This document shows positions 12,341 through 25,826 of a stretch of DNA of 64,000 nt, piece after piece. Position numbers and translations under genes: made by a program. The stretch covers positions 5,127,501-5,191,500 of the forward strand of contig JAINUG010000014.1 of assembly GCA_029706075.1 (NCBI GenBank), given 5' to 3'. Source of the stretch: Aldrovandia affinis (Eukaryota; Chordata; Actinopteri; Notacanthiformes; Halosauridae). Position 1 is the first letter of the stretch; the number at the start of each line of letters is the position of its first letter. The notes under the pieces were generated by a model, which saw nothing but the letters and a program-made list of their open reading frames with translations, was not told the origin of the DNA and did not search any database.

Positions 12341-15300
12341 TGGATGGAACACAGTGCACAGCAAGGGCAAAGCATTGTCTCTGGCCAGAGCAGCCAATGA
12401 GTCATTCCTGAGGGTGAAGTGATCACATCAGCTCATGCAGTGCAGTCCTCCCACCACTAGGGGCATAACAGTGCAATTAAATAATAGTTGTTAGCTTGGC
12501 ACTTTTTGCACTCAAGGGAGAAGTTTCCCCTTAGCACTGGTACAGGACCAGCTAACTCTACCAACGTCCTAACCTTTAGGAAGAAAAACACATTAGGAAG
12601 AAAAACACAAAACTGACTTCAGACCAGCGCTCACGGGCAACTTAGACCCTGCTCTGCACGAGGGTGTCAAAGGAACGGGCAAAATCGGCACGTATGGGAG
12701 GGCAGTGAAGCAGCCCATTATGGAGGAAAATATGATTCCAATGCAGATGTCCTTAAATCGCAGGTTCTCCTCAGTGTTCGTGCTAGTCAGGTAGCAATAA
12801 GCACAGCTCTGGCAATGTGTCAACATACCGCAAAAGCAACAGTGTGATTTGTCCCCAAACTGTCCATGAAAATGTTCAGCACGCTTGGCCGAACTTGTTT
12901 AGCCTGTATTTGTTTTATAGGTGAGGGTAGCATGATAACCTAGTCTTCAGTGTTGGATGGCTGAATCGTTTCCTGCATCAGACAGCACTGACAAAAACCC
13001 CAGCGAAATCAAGGTTATTAAAAATGAAAATCCTGAGCAGACACGGATCAAAGCCCCCCATTATATTTAAATCTGAACTGAGCAAAACACGCTCACCAGC
13101 TATTTCCTTACCTCTTAGGGGATTAACATATTAACTTACCTGGGCCTTACTAATGACCAGCTATCAAGCTATTGTAATTAGATTTTAATAATGAGTAACT
13201 AATGATCCAAAGGGAAAATCTGAAAATCCGAATCTGACAGAAGGTGCAGACAGTGAGATGCTTATTGTGTTCAGTGGCAGGGGCAGGAGCAGTGCTGCCA
13301 GAGTCAGAGTCACAGAGCGGTTAGACCCCAACGGTGTTACTCAGAGCAGAGAGAGTGAGCACTCCTGTCTGCCCCCCCCCCCCCCCCACCTCACTCCGCT
13401 AATAGCCCCCCCAGCTGTTGACTCCTGCAGTGACTGAAGCGCGGAAAACTCGAGCTCAGACTGTCGGGGGCTTGCGGAGCGGGGGGGGTTGATTCGCGAT
13501 GGGGGTTGATTCGCCTGCTCTTGCCTGTAGATGCGAATGACTCATCGGCCCTCCACTACATACCCTGGAGCGTGGGGGGAGAAGGGGGCATGGGGGGCAG
13601 GGTGTGTGGGGGGTTGTGAGGGGACGGGGCATGGGAAGGGGGGCGTGCACTGTAGTGCTTTTATCGGTGGCTTGTGACCACAGAGCTGCAGTTTTGAAGT
13701 CCCAAGTCTTATAATGTTATAATATTCATATAACAATACCCTTCCGAGGCATAGCCCGTGTTAGTGTGGAAAACTGCAACTCTCACTCAGAAAGCAAAAC
13801 TGGTCAAATTAATTTGGAAGCTATTCCGAGGCAGATTTACATTTACATACACAAAGCACAAAACACATTTGGCAGATTTCATATACAGCTGAGTGGAATG
13901 GTGCTTAGAACAGTGAACTGCAGTCCTGCAGGTTACTCTAATTAGCTGTAATATGTAGGTTAGCTATAATTTATATTATTTACATCTCTGATACCAGCTT
14001 ATTTTAAATCAGATCAAATTTAGCAAAAAAATCTACCCCATGTTTGTGGATAAAGGAATGTGTGTAAGTGTTGCCTTTGTGTGTAAGTGCACATTCCCAC
14101 TCCTGCAGAAAGCTTCAATCAATTCAGTAACTACATTTCTTTATTGCCATTAACCATACTGTCACTATTAATAAAAGGCATTACTTGAAATTAAATGGAT
14201 TTCTAAAAGGGAGTAAACAGGCCTGCTCTTTTTTTTACAGACTACAGCATAAATTCATGTACTGCATTAGCCCCCCCTAGTGGCTGCCACTGTAATACCA
14301 AGCTGAGAAGCAGGAAAATCAGGAAGGTAAGAACGTTATTTTCTGTCATTATGAATGTATAATTTTTGTATGGGTTTCTGGGGTGGAGGGAGAGGGGGTC
14401 AAGTCACAGTTGGTCAAAGGAGAGTGTGGTTTCAACCCATTACAAGGGGTCTGGGGGGAAGTCACTGTGCCAGCAGGCAATCAGATAAACACACAAATAA
14501 AGTGAATATGGAATATTACAAAGGATTCTGGCCAACCAAGAAAAAAAAGTTACAATCAAGAAAGACCAAAAAACAATACTTAGAAAACTGCCCCTATAAC
14601 AGGCTGAGAAGGCAATGAGCCTCAGCTGTGCTGATTACTAATACGCCTGAGCTGTGCATGCCTGTAGGCATGTACTGTCCATGGTCCTGAAAGTCTCTTC
14701 GAGACAGTGGCCCTCTCTCTCTGCTTCTCCCCTCCCCCCCCCCCCCCACCCCCCACCCCTTGTGTCAAAAGGGGCAATAAAACGGAGCTTTTCGATCTCG
14801 ACTTCGAGCGATTCGGTTTCACGAAGCCAGGTTGTCACATCCTCCCCCAGAGGACCGTGGCCATGGCCTGGTTCTGCTGGGGCCAATAAGATCAGTCGAT
14901 TTTCCCACTCGGAGAGCTGTGCCTGCGAGGCACCATGTCAAAGGCACCCCCGTTTCCTCGTGATAAATGCCACCTGCCCTGGTAAACACTCCAGGCCACA
15001 ATTACGTGGTTTTTATTATACACTGCAGAGCTAGAACTCATTATTTCAATGTAAAAAAAATCATAGCCATACATAAAAATCATAGCCATACATAAAAATC
15101 TTAAACAACATTGCAGTAAGGCAATCATGTGTAAATGTTGTCTGCATTTTGTCTGCAAATGTGTATGTACTGCAATATGCGCAATAAAATGCTAGAAATC
15201 ATTGCTTCAGATAAAGAAAAATCCCTCTCTCAATCCCTCTCTATTGATATATACTATATATATTACAGCATGGCATATTTAAAATGGTCTCTGGAGCCGG

Positions 15301-16464
15301 TCCCCGTGAGGGCGAACAGCAGGAGCCTCATGGCTTTCACCACATGAGACGGTGGCGGGTGACAGGCTGTAGGGGGGTGATAATGAGAGTATAAATCTTT
15401 AAGGACCCCACCAGTGGGGGGTGCGCACGTTGGCGTAATGGAATCTGGGGGTCTCCAGTGAGCGGAGGGGGGGAGGGCGTTCGGAGTGGGGCAGTTCATC
15501 AGCTGCACTTGTGAGGAGAGAAAACAGGACGACCTTGAGGTGAGGCCCAAGGGCAGATGTGCATTGCCGTGGTGACGGGCCTGTGTTCTATTGGTGACAC
15601 CCCGATTTGAGCCAATCATTGTGTTTTGCTGCGGTGAGCAAAACCTTTTGATTGGTTCCAAACGAATCATTTAGCGACAGCTCCAAGGTAGCTCCACCCG
15701 CTTTGGGGCGCACAATGCCTCTCCCATCACCACGAGGCTGCTGTAGTGGGAATGGCAGAGGAATTCAGACAGAAGGAAGGACGCAACGCTCTAGGCCAGC
15801 ACTGGTTCAGAATCTTTATTCCTGAGCTGTACCAGCGTTACGGGGCCCTGGAGACCTTTACCTGCAGAAGTCTGCCTGGTGGTCTGTGGGTCCCCTTCTC
15901 ATAGTGTATGAGTGAATGCAGAACTGAATCAATGGTTAGGACAAAGTTTGAGTAAACATGTGTTGATCATCAGTCATGTGTTGTTTTCTTCCCCTTATTA
16001 CTGATTGATTATTGTTTCTTTTTATGAGTGATCTTCTGCCACCGATGTTTGTCTTTTGCTCTGTCATGCCATATCAGTGCTATCCCTGATGCAGGCCCTG
16101 GGGGGCAGGGGAGTGGAGGCTGCAGTGACAGCCATTTGTGTGTGCCCCAAACGGGTCACTCAAACTGGGGCGCTGGGGGACCCCTGGGGGTCTGCGAAGG
16201 AGTCCCTGGGGGGTCCTCAACAGAATGTCTGGAGAAAAAAAACAATTTACGCTTTGCAGAAGAATTTATTTTTTGAAAATATTGAAATTGTGTTTTGCAC
16301 ACCAAAACCTTTGCAGGGCTGAGCAAATCTAAAGTGACCACATTTTTAAAAATGACATTTCAAATAACAACCGGTAAATTTGAAATGGCCAGAGGGGACG
16401 GTAAAGCCGGTAAGAACCATGGAATCGCTGGGGAGGCACAGGCTGTTCGACAAGTAGCAAAAAA
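12341..16464. other. intergenic, 4.1 kb without a recognised gene
   Basis: Frames at 13456-13736, 14622-15034 and 15263-15670 lack family similarity and splice context and mostly lie over proline-coding C- or G-runs (13373-13389, 14729-14760). About 20 bp near 15061-15100 is duplicated in tandem. I see no transposon ends. Confidence 0.4.
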
Positions 16465-16479
16465 AGAACAGCTGTTTCT

Positions 16480-16853
16480 TTTAAAATTTGTTTCTGATTT
16501 TATCCCATTTTCTCCCAATTTGGTAGCCAATTAGACCCGCTATATTTTTATGTCAATCCCCCCCTAGTAATGTGAGTTCGCTGCCGTAGTCCTGCGACCG
16601 GTAGTGACGAAGGCGAAGTAACGCCTCCTCCGAAACGGCACTTGCCAAGCCGTCGACTGTAACCCAGTACTACAGGGCCACTCTTATACCCAGCGAACGT
16701 CATGTCGGCTTCCTCCCCCTCCCTGGGGTGGACAGCCAATCGCCGCCCCTGGTGGCGCTCCCGGCCAGAGCCTACTCTGGCAAGACGGGGAATTGAACCC
16801 CGGTCTCCGTGGCCAGCGTCGGACGTAGTAACCACTGGGTCACGCGGGAGGCC
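16480..16853 (-). mobile_element. SINE family B with target-site duplication
   Basis: On the minus strand it starts with a tRNA-like head: an A-box-like stretch, then a B-box-like ggttcaattcc. A body with ggcggcgattggctgtcc follows, and a 3' end with attggctaccaaattgggag. It is flanked by the 15-bp direct repeat agaacagctgtttct at 16465-16479 and 16854-16868, a clear retrotransposition footprint. Copies of the family also lie at 32028 and 58500. Confidence 0.92.
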
Positions 16854-16868
16854 AGAACAGCTGTTTCT

Positions 16869-17784
16869 AAACAAAGTTTTTGGGAGATACATTTTTTGAC
16901 AACCCTGACATTTCCCTCAACCAGCTGAAACCAATTTTCCCAACCGGTATAAATGTGCCACCTTCCCCCCCCACACCCCTCCTCCCTCCTTCCCCCTCCA
17001 TCTCAGTCTCCTCTGCCAGCACTGACTGGCATCCGCACGGCGGCCTGGACAGGAACCAGAGAGCCGCTGGTGTCAGTAACACACAGACCCGATCCATTAA
17101 CACGCAGTGACAGGCAGGACGCGGGGTACTGGCAGCCTGTCCACAGGGATCAAGACTTCCGGGAAGGTTTGTGCTTGACTCCAGTCCCTGAATCTTGTTT
17201 CAGATGAGCTGACCTTACAGTGATGCATCCTTTGAGAATGCTGTGGGACAGCTTTGAAATGTTCTACCTGCCACTGGCCCGGGATGGAGGGGGTTGGAGG
17301 GACGAGAGGCGGCAGGGTGACGGAGAGGTAGGACACTCCCCCCTTCGATATTATAATTTTCAGCTCCATTAGCATCAGAGCGGACCAAGCGGAGCTTCCA
17401 TCAGCTCCTTGGTGCCGAGCAGGAGGTGGCGACCTTTAGATCTAACGACCCTGCTTTGCATTTGAAACGGAGCCCGAGGCGGGCCGTTAGATCTGAAACC
17501 CCACTGGAGCGCACATCATCCCCAACCCCTTCACCCCGCTGTCCGGGGCCTGGCTTGTTTATGTTTTCGTAATGGTTTTTTTGTTTTTACTTATGTATCT
17601 GTGTAAATATGTGGCCTATTTTCTCCTCCTCTCCTCCCGTTCCCACTGAGTGGATTTCAGAGGGGCACGACCATGTCACAACGGGCTCAAAGTAAGCTTG
17701 AGGTGGGGATGTGATCAGCCACCCTCACATCCACCCACAGTGCACTCTGCGTGAGGATGTGAACTGCTCAGACAGGCCTTAGGG
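16869..17784. other. intergenic, nothing recognised
   Basis: Contains a small possible hairpin at about 17437-17498 whose arms share agatctaacg. No exon is recognised. Confidence 0.4.
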
Positions 17785-17962
17785 CAGTGGCTCCCAACCC
17801 TCTCCTCGCAAAACCCCCAGCCAGTCCACGGGTTTGTCAGAGTTCACCGCCAGCGCACACCAATTTAAGTAGTTAACTCCTTAACGAGTGTTGATCAGTT
17901 GACTCCAGGTGTGCTGGTGGTGGACCAGCTGGGGTTTGGGGGGAGAGGGCTGGGAACCACTG
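17785..17962. mobile_element. hAT-type MITE with 8-bp target duplication
   Basis: The terminal inverted repeats are cagtggctcccaaccctctc and its complement ending gggctgggaaccactg. The direct repeat ccttaggg flanks the element at 17777-17784 and 17963-17970. At 178 bp with no coding content, it is a typical non-autonomous hAT element. Confidence 0.92.
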
Positions 17963-17970
17963 CCTTAGGG

Positions 17971-20703
17971 CATCGCACATGCAGTCCCTAATACACAAAC
18001 ACAACCCTCATCTGTGCGTTTTCAGACCAAATGTTACGTTTCCTGTACATACTCAAATTTGCATTCTCACAATGCAAACTTACATTAAATACAACTATTA
18101 CTGATACAGGCGAAGATATCATCAGCACCGATATTGTGTGCACCCAATACTTTATCAAGAAATGCTTAGAAAGGCAGTGCATCTGGCAGTATGCCAAAAG
18201 ATATCATAGATTTCCCATATGTATTAGGGGTTTTTTCAACTAAAAAATGTCAAGTGGTAATTTACAGGTGATAGTGTTTCATCCAGTTCTGAAATGCATT
18301 TCACTCGACTGTAAAAACACAGACACCTTCCTATTCCAAAGGTGTAATCATGCGTATTGCTGACAAATGCAGTGGTGATGTCAATGTCTTTTTTTATGAC
18401 CTAGATCTTTAATCTTTCTTGCTTTTTGTTCAAAATTTTGAAGTATACAGCTAAAGCACTAGCTTTAATTGTCCAATCAAATCAGAAGGGGGCACACTGG
18501 CACTCCAGACCTCTGAAGCGCGTGCAGCTAGCTGCCTCTTTTCGATCGGCAGTCCGTCAGCTGAGCTGTGCAGCCAGGGCTATTCGGTCCGCTGCTGAAG
18601 CAGGCAGACTGCAACTGCCTGATTGACCAGAGGAGGCGCTAATGTGGCAATGAGGCACCAGACACCTTTCAGAGTATAAACAGAGACCCTTGTGTGTGTT
18701 CAAAACCAGGCTTGACTTAGCGTTGGATATTCTCTGGACTAAAATATTAAAATGACAAGCTTGGATGGGCTGAATGGCCTGGTCTCGTCATATACTCACT
18801 AAACATAATAATTAAACACAAATCGTGGAATAGGCAAGTCAATTCTACAGAAATAGTGGCAGGAAATTAAATTACAGTTGCATGACTACATAAGAACAAA
18901 ATTACATAAACATCCTCCTGTTAGACTGTAAATCATATTTGTTGTATGAAATGGAGAGCTACAGCGCAATATTTCAAGGTACTGCTGATTGCTCTCAGTG
19001 GCATAATGGCTTTTGGTCCCCACTGGCTGGTTGAGGAGCCGACAGACATACATATACATGACTGGTCACAGGATGGTCCAATCCCACCCACCAGAGCTTG
19101 TGATTTGGTTTTTTTATTTACTTATTGCAACACATGGCATGTGATGTGTCGTTATATTCCATGTTTGTTTATAAAGACACAAAATGAAGGAGTGCGGTGA
19201 TATGCATATATTGGTAACAGCCACGAGCCTTCGGAGGCCATAGTAAAATGATTCTGGCTGACAGACCGAGCAGCTGAAGGCTTTGAGGGCTCACAGCCTT
19301 TTTCTCCGCTCATTTTACACAGTCCACTGACCACAGAACATCCCACTCCTCCTGACCTGACCTTGCTCGCAGAGAGATGGAGAGATGGAGAGAGAGAGAG
19401 AGAGGGAGAGAGAGCGAGGGAGAACTCCAAGTAGGCTACACTGAAAACTGCTACCCTGAACATTACAATTGTGTGTCGAAATGCTTTCCACTCATGTGTT
19501 TATGTTATTATTATTATTTTGCATTTCATTACTTAATTCCAATTAAAGCCACATATATATTGCACAAGGACTATTCCCAATCCACTCCATGGCATTCAGT
19601 AACATTCACTGAGCTCTTGAACGGTTAACAGCCTATGACCAGTTCACACAGCCTTCGACAAGACAGAAACACTGCATTTGAATGCAATATCCTTCATTTT
19701 ATCCAGTGTCAAAATTGAATAAACTTTTCTTTTCAGAAGCAAAATCAACCAACTAAATATGTAATAAACAAAATGTTGCACATTTGCACAAATAGTTCAT
19801 TGTCACTGATTGATTCATTAGGGAGGTACCCACCAGACAGGTGTTCTATGTTTTACCTGTTTCACCGGCCTGAGAATATTCCACACTCACACCTTAATTG
19901 GGCACGGTCCATTTGAGACCGAGGCAGGTTGCACTGAGCATGTGCGTTTATGCACAGCCCTGGGCTATAAAAACGGACTACGCAAACCCTCGGACTCCAA
20001 TGCTGACACTCGCATGACTGTGCGTGAGAAACTAAAATTTCCTTTGAGACACAGAGCCCGCCATATCACCCAGAACACGTTCAGATCTATCACAAAGACT
20101 GAGCCCTGCAGGGCAATAACAAGAGTGAGTTTGGTCCCACAATAAACATTTTTTTTAACGTTTACATCTGCCAGCATTTATGACCCTGGCAAGACATTTT
20201 AAACAACAATAATTAAAGAGTGTTCAAACTCACTCAAGTCACTTGGCCAAAACTGGACTGAGTCGATATTTGGAAAAACACTCTACAATTGTTTATGGAA
20301 AAAACCTCTTATGGGGGGAAAATAAATACCTCTCATTTTAAAGAAAAAACGAACATTTTCCCCTGGTAGATAACCCCAGAGGGACTCAGTGTTCTGATGT
20401 TCTGACTTTAAAGAGCACAGGGGGGCGGGCAGGGTGATCAAAGACACTTTCTTTTCCCGTTTATCCCACATATTAATTTATGCTTCTTTAACAAAACACA
20501 CCGAAGTATGCACAGAACACTCCATTGAATCTGACATAAATATTAAAAATGTATATGTACAGTATTTAAACACTCATAATATTGTGTTAAAAGTAAAGAG
20601 TCTGAAAGAGTTTCTCTTTGGGGAAAAGAAATGAGCTGAGAAAATGGTGCTGTGCAGACTAGGGTTTTCCCCATGCACACTCATCTGTTTAACAGACCCT
20701 GGC
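17971..20703. other. intergenic, possible LINE 3' scrap and GA tract
   Basis: Sequence at about 18750-18795 (gatgggctgaatggcctggt) resembles a retroelement 3' end. A GA tract runs from about 19374 to 19425. No host gene is recognised in this 2.7 kb. Confidence 0.4.
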
Positions 20704-21095
20704 GGGGGCTGGCGGATAGCGTAGCGGTCTAACGCATCCGTATTTGGCTGGTCCTGGGTGACTGCAAGCTGCCGATCAGGTACGCTGTTCAAAACCCGTC
20801 TCTGCCAGACCAGCCCTGGCTGTTAGCCCCGATTGGGGGTAGCGTTTGACTGTCTGCTCCTGAGGGAGGGAGGAGGGTGGTTGGCACAAACTCGCTGTGA
20901 AGCACGTAAGGGTGTCTCCAGAAAGGGTATTTGTGAGTTTCGTCTCGATGGAGGTGGATCATTGCCGGCCTTGGAGAGTAGCTTGTACCATAGAGACGGG
21001 TCGGTGAGTTCGTGGGGGAGGGTTAATCAAAATAAATAGATGGTATAATTGGCTTCCAAATTGGGGGAAAAAACAGGGAAAAATCTGATTTTTTT
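20704..21095 (+). mobile_element. SINE family A
   Basis: The tRNA-like head contains gatagcgtagcggtctaacg and a B-box-like gttcaaaacc. The body has gccagaccagccctggctg, and the 3' end has tggtataattggcttccaaa. It is near full length. No clean target duplication is visible by eye. Confidence 0.85.
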
Positions 21096-21301
21096 TTTTA
21101 AGTGTATGTTGTGCAGGAAGCACAACATGCACATACACACACTGTGCACATTCACAAGGCTGGACATTCACTGACACAGCCTTTCTGTCCATTCCTTCAT
21201 TCTCATGTTAAGATGGGAATCTGCATTTATGATTAAACAAACAAACAAAAAAAGGGAGAAGAGTGGAGTCTTGTACTGTGTACATCTATACACACAAGTA
21301 T
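21096..21301. other. intergenic, nothing recognised
   Basis: A short spacer between two mobile elements with no features. Confidence 0.4.
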
Positions 21302-22190
21302 ATGGGTAACTGCCAAAATAAAGGGAACACCAGCATAAAGTGTCTTAATGTGGTGTTAGGCTGCCACGAGCAACCAAAACAGTTTCTGTGCACCTTGGCA
21401 TAGATTCTACAAGTGTCTGGAACTCTATTGGAGGGACCATTCTTCCTATAGGATGTATAACAGAGCCAACAGAACCCTTCACTATGGAAAGCAAGCACTC
21501 TTTTGGCATGCGCCACACATGCACTCACCTGTTTGTTGAGAACAGGGTGAAGGATGATTAATCTGACCACATGATTTTTTCCCACTGCTCAGTAGACCAC
21601 TGCCTGTGTTCTTTGTACCACTTTACTCACAACATTTTTAAGGTGTGATAAGAGGTTTATGCACTGCAATCCGACCATAGTATCCCTCTTTGTGAAGCTC
21701 TCGATGGACTGTTCTTGATGAAACTGCCTGCTCACACCCTAGATTGATATTTGCAGTCAGACTTGCTTGTTTCTTTCACCTTGCATCTCAAACTAATGCA
21801 GGGACATCACGGTCGAGGAGTATGCCCTTTTTACCACAGTGCCCCTTGTTGATGATGTCTTTCACTCAGACTTCCATGCCAACATCACCTTAGCCACTCT
21901 TCCTCATGAAACATCAACAAGTTGAGCAGTCTTCGTCACTGAAACCCCTGCCAAACGCGCCCCAACAATCACCCATCTTTCAAAGTACTGAGATCTCTTC
22001 TTCAAGCCATGGTAGCCACAATATTGGGCAACTGGGCCGGCCCAGTATTTTTATACATGGACTTAAGCTTGATGGGATGTTATTTGCTTAATTAACTCAG
22101 GAACCACACCTGTGTGGAAGCACCTGCTTTCAATATGCTTTGTATCCCTCATTTACTCAAGTGTTTCCTTTATTTTGGCAGTTACCTGTA
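21302..22190 (-). mobile_element. Tc1-like transposon remnant, copy 2
   Basis: The left terminus gggtaactgccaaaataaag and right terminus ttattttggcagttacctgt are inverted copies, so both ends are present. The interior matches copy 1 at 2893-3537, a degraded N-terminal transposase region on the minus strand. At 889 bp with many stops, it is dead and internally deleted. Confidence 0.83.
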
Positions 22191-25100
22191 TTTTGCACGG
22201 GAGTAGCACCTCTTGTGAATACACCTCCTGATGACTGAAATTCATCAACTCAACTCAACTCACCTCAACTCACTGGTGGTTATTCATTTCACCCACTGAA
22301 ATCCTCAATAAAACTGATTCTCACTTGATGGAAGGACTGAAATTAGTCATAAAATTGTATTGTCTTTACAGGGGAAAAAATTGTTTCAAGGAAAACACAT
22401 TTTTATATCCCAAGTCTCAACTCGTAAAACATTCTATAATAGTAAATTACAAAATGTCTGGTATATCTGTGCACATTTTCAAGCAAGTTGGACAAACCAG
22501 TTTTACATTTTTAATCTCACATTTTTAATCTTTTTAGTATAGATTTAGAATGAAGAACAACTGGGCAGAGCTTACAGTACTGTACCTAGCAAATATGACA
22601 AAACACAGCAAACTTATGAAAGTCCTATTTTATATATATATACCTATACTATGTCTAGGTGTTTTTGTATTTATTTATCATTTTTGAATGAGTATTTATT
22701 TCTTTTAATATTTTAGAAAATGCTTTATTCTATAGCATTATAAAATATGTATTTTTTTCATTGTGTTAAGTTTTCCTCTTTGCTCTCTTTTGCTTTGCCT
22801 GATTCATTCCGTTTTATATGCATTTTATTTTTAAATGAAATGCCTGACTACCTCTTTATGGTGTGAAAGCTGCTAAACATGAAAGGTGCCCCCCAACCAC
22901 ACACACACAATTCAAATTCAATTAAACCAAGAAAAAAAAAAAGATGTCTCTGCCCCTGGCCCCAGGGCCTGTTACGCCATTCAACAAATGTCACGTAGCA
23001 GCTGCCATGTTGTGAAACGTCAGGACTGTAGGGTTCTTTCTGTCTTCACATTAAATTCCTGTTTCATCAGCCACCTTCTCTGGCTAATGTGACGATGCTG
23101 AACTTATAACTTATGCAGCAGTTAAACTCACTCAAGCACATCACAGACAGTCGTGAATTATTCATTAATCAGGTCAATAACATTTAAATAAATGGCCCAA
23201 AAAAATATGCATGCATAAACGCAGTGATATGTAGAGTGATGATATTATTTTGATGGTCATATTGATGATAATATTATTTTGATGGTCATGTTGATGATGA
23301 TTGATTATTTTTCAAGTCACCTTGAAGGACTCTCTTCAATGTCATCTGCTAATCTAATGGACGGGGAAAATATCCTCGCGTTACATAATCGCTCTACGGG
23401 CACATTAGACCAACTGAGGTTGTTTCTAGCTCTGACATTTCCACTTTGGTGAGTCTAGCCATATTCCACTGCTTGTTTCTACAACGCACTCTCTGGTTGC
23501 AACCCCCCGCCCCCCAAAGAAGAATGTCAGGGGGTTTGTTGTTGCAGACTTTATTTAAAAAATGACCAGGATTCAATCAACTTTTGTTCTTAACTTTGAC
23601 TTACAATGAAATTTAAGCATAATATTATATTTTTCCTCGCAAGCACACGGTCTGGTGAGTTCTTTCATTAAAAAAGATTTACTTGCCAAATTTGCCTTGT
23701 GTTTCTGAAGAAAAAAACCCACTTGCAATTATCTGTAAGGTTATTTGTAGGATAAGGGACATATGGATAATGAGAGATTTGTAATAAAGTTAGGATTTTT
23801 TTGTAATCGCAAAGAGATTCCACGATCAACAGATTTGTGTAAAATGGTTGTCATTCTTCTCCAAGTAAACAATTGCTTTGGGCTTTTTTTTTCTTCAAGC
23901 TGGCATTTGTCCAAGACAACTAGCCTCTCCTTCCAAGGTACTGATAAGGTTTCTATAACAGATACATTTTTGAACCGGAGGGAATCTTACTCGGATAGAT
24001 GGAGTTAGGGCTAGGCATTGCTTTTCTTTTCCAAAAAAAATATTTCTTTAAAGCTGACAAACTCCCCAAGGAGGCAAAAACATATCAATATAACATGCAG
24101 TGACACTTTTTCACCAGTATTTTATTTAGGTCTGCAAAGTAAACTGACAATCCAACAGTCCAACAATCACTCTATATCTCTCACCCATCAATCCGTCTTG
24201 CACACAAGTATGGTGCCCAGCCCATATAAGCTTATAAGACACTATCCATGTCTAATATGAATATAATCACGTTTATCTTTTCTCCTTTCAAAGCAACAAC
24301 TTAGACTTTTTTCCCCGCTGTGTTCCTGTTCCTGTAACACAGTGTGGACAGTTCTATTTTTAGCACGCATCCACCGCTCCAGGCAAAGAGTCTTGCTGTG
24401 AGATTTTGGGACAGAGTCCTTGAGTGTACCCTATTCCCGCTGCGTAGTGACAAGTTTGCTGAGCAGCTAGGACACGGAACAGTCGCACTGCGCACCCCAC
24501 ACCCCCCCCCCGCTCCTCCCACCACCACCACCACCACAAAAACACAGGGCATCATAACCAAAGGTGACACATATGCTTCCAGGAAGGATGCACGACCTGT
24601 TTTAGACGTGTTCCAATCGCAGAGCGCAACGTCTCAACACCCCCCCACAGCATGTCAGTAGCAACAACTGCAGAATGCTCACCTCTCCGCATGCAGATTC
24701 TGAGTAACAGGAGCACAGACAACTTACTCTGTCACTTGAAGACACTGAGAGAGAGAGACAGAGAGAGAGAGCGAGAGCGATGGAACACGTCCACCTGAGG
24801 CTGGTTGAATTCTCTCCTCCGCAAATCGCCCACGAAGTTACAAAAATATAAAATACCAATAAAATATATGTGTCCTGTTAGTCCAGCAGAACTGTTCTCC
24901 CTCCCCCCCCCCCCCTCTCCCCACACCTTGGGGAAAAGTGGTGCTTCTGGCTCGGCTTGAACTCTCAGACTCATGCTCCTGCATGCTGGCTCTGAAATAA
25001 TCCTGGGGAAGCTCATTGGCTTGGCCAGTCCTACGCCACCCCCACCCCCTTCAAAAAAACAAACAAGTTACTGTAGCTGTGCCTGAGGCTGGACAGCCAG

Positions 25101-25512
25101 AGGATTCAGGGCTGATCCTGAGTCAGTCGTACACTCCTCTCCAAGGGGAATAAGCTCTGTTTGGCTGATCTGGGGTCAGTGTTATTCTCACTGGGGAACA
25201 CCCACAGTTCTGCCTCATTCACTTTCCACTTTAATTTCATTTCCATGCAGCGCTACAACCACACCTCGTGGTGCCTGAGGGAAGGGGGCTGGGGCACTAC
25301 GCTGGGTGTGGTCATGAGGGTGGGAGGAGCTGGCTTTAGCTTTCCTATGTGTGTGGCTTTTCTATGGAGATAGATGGAGGTAACATGAGAGAGAGATTTT
25401 TTAAAATTCCCTGATGTTGCAGACCATTGGCAAAATAATTGTGTCATGATAAATGTAGGCATCACATGGTGTTGAAATGTCAGCTCCCACATGCCTGTGT
25501 TTCACCAACAAT
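22191..25512. other. intergenic, 3.3 kb without a recognised gene
   Basis: AT-rich. Simple repeats include a GA tract near 24750-24780, a (ccacca)n patch near 24515 and C-runs near 24500 and 24905. Open frames are short and unsupported. Confidence 0.4.
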
Positions 25513-25522
25513 AACTGTTTTG

Positions 25523-25816
25523 TTCTGGGACCCCCTGGGTAGCGCAACCGGTAAAGGTACTTGTTCTACGTGTAGGCTTCCCACTGTAGCCTTGGTTTGA
25601 TCCCTGACTGCACCAGCCCAGCTCTGACCAGTTGTCCTGTTCAGGGGTGGCAATTAGCTATCTGCCCCCAGGGGGAGGAGGGAGGAAAGCCGGCATGAGT
25701 TGCAACTGGTCCCGTAGTTGCACATTGTAGGCTTGTGCGGGGGGGAGTTGAATCAATAGAGGATGGCCAGCAAATTCGGAGAAATGTGGGAAAATCGGAA
25801 TGAATAAATAAACAAA
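25523..25816 (+). mobile_element. divergent tRNA-derived SINE with target duplication
   Basis: The head has a tRNA-like ggtttgatccc B-box. The body keeps gggggaggagggaggaaagc and the 3' end gaatcaatagaggatggcca, relating it to families A and B. The 10-bp direct repeat aactgttttg flanks it at 25513-25522 and 25817-25826. Confidence 0.85.
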
Positions 25817-25826
25817 AACTGTTTTG

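Noticed and set aside
15263-15670. 135-codon minus-strand frame
   Set aside because: No family similarity, no splice or promoter context, and the composition follows C-rich DNA.
17437-17498. Small hairpin with agatctaacg arms as an RNA gene
   Set aside because: The stem is short and imperfect and resembles no known structured RNA.
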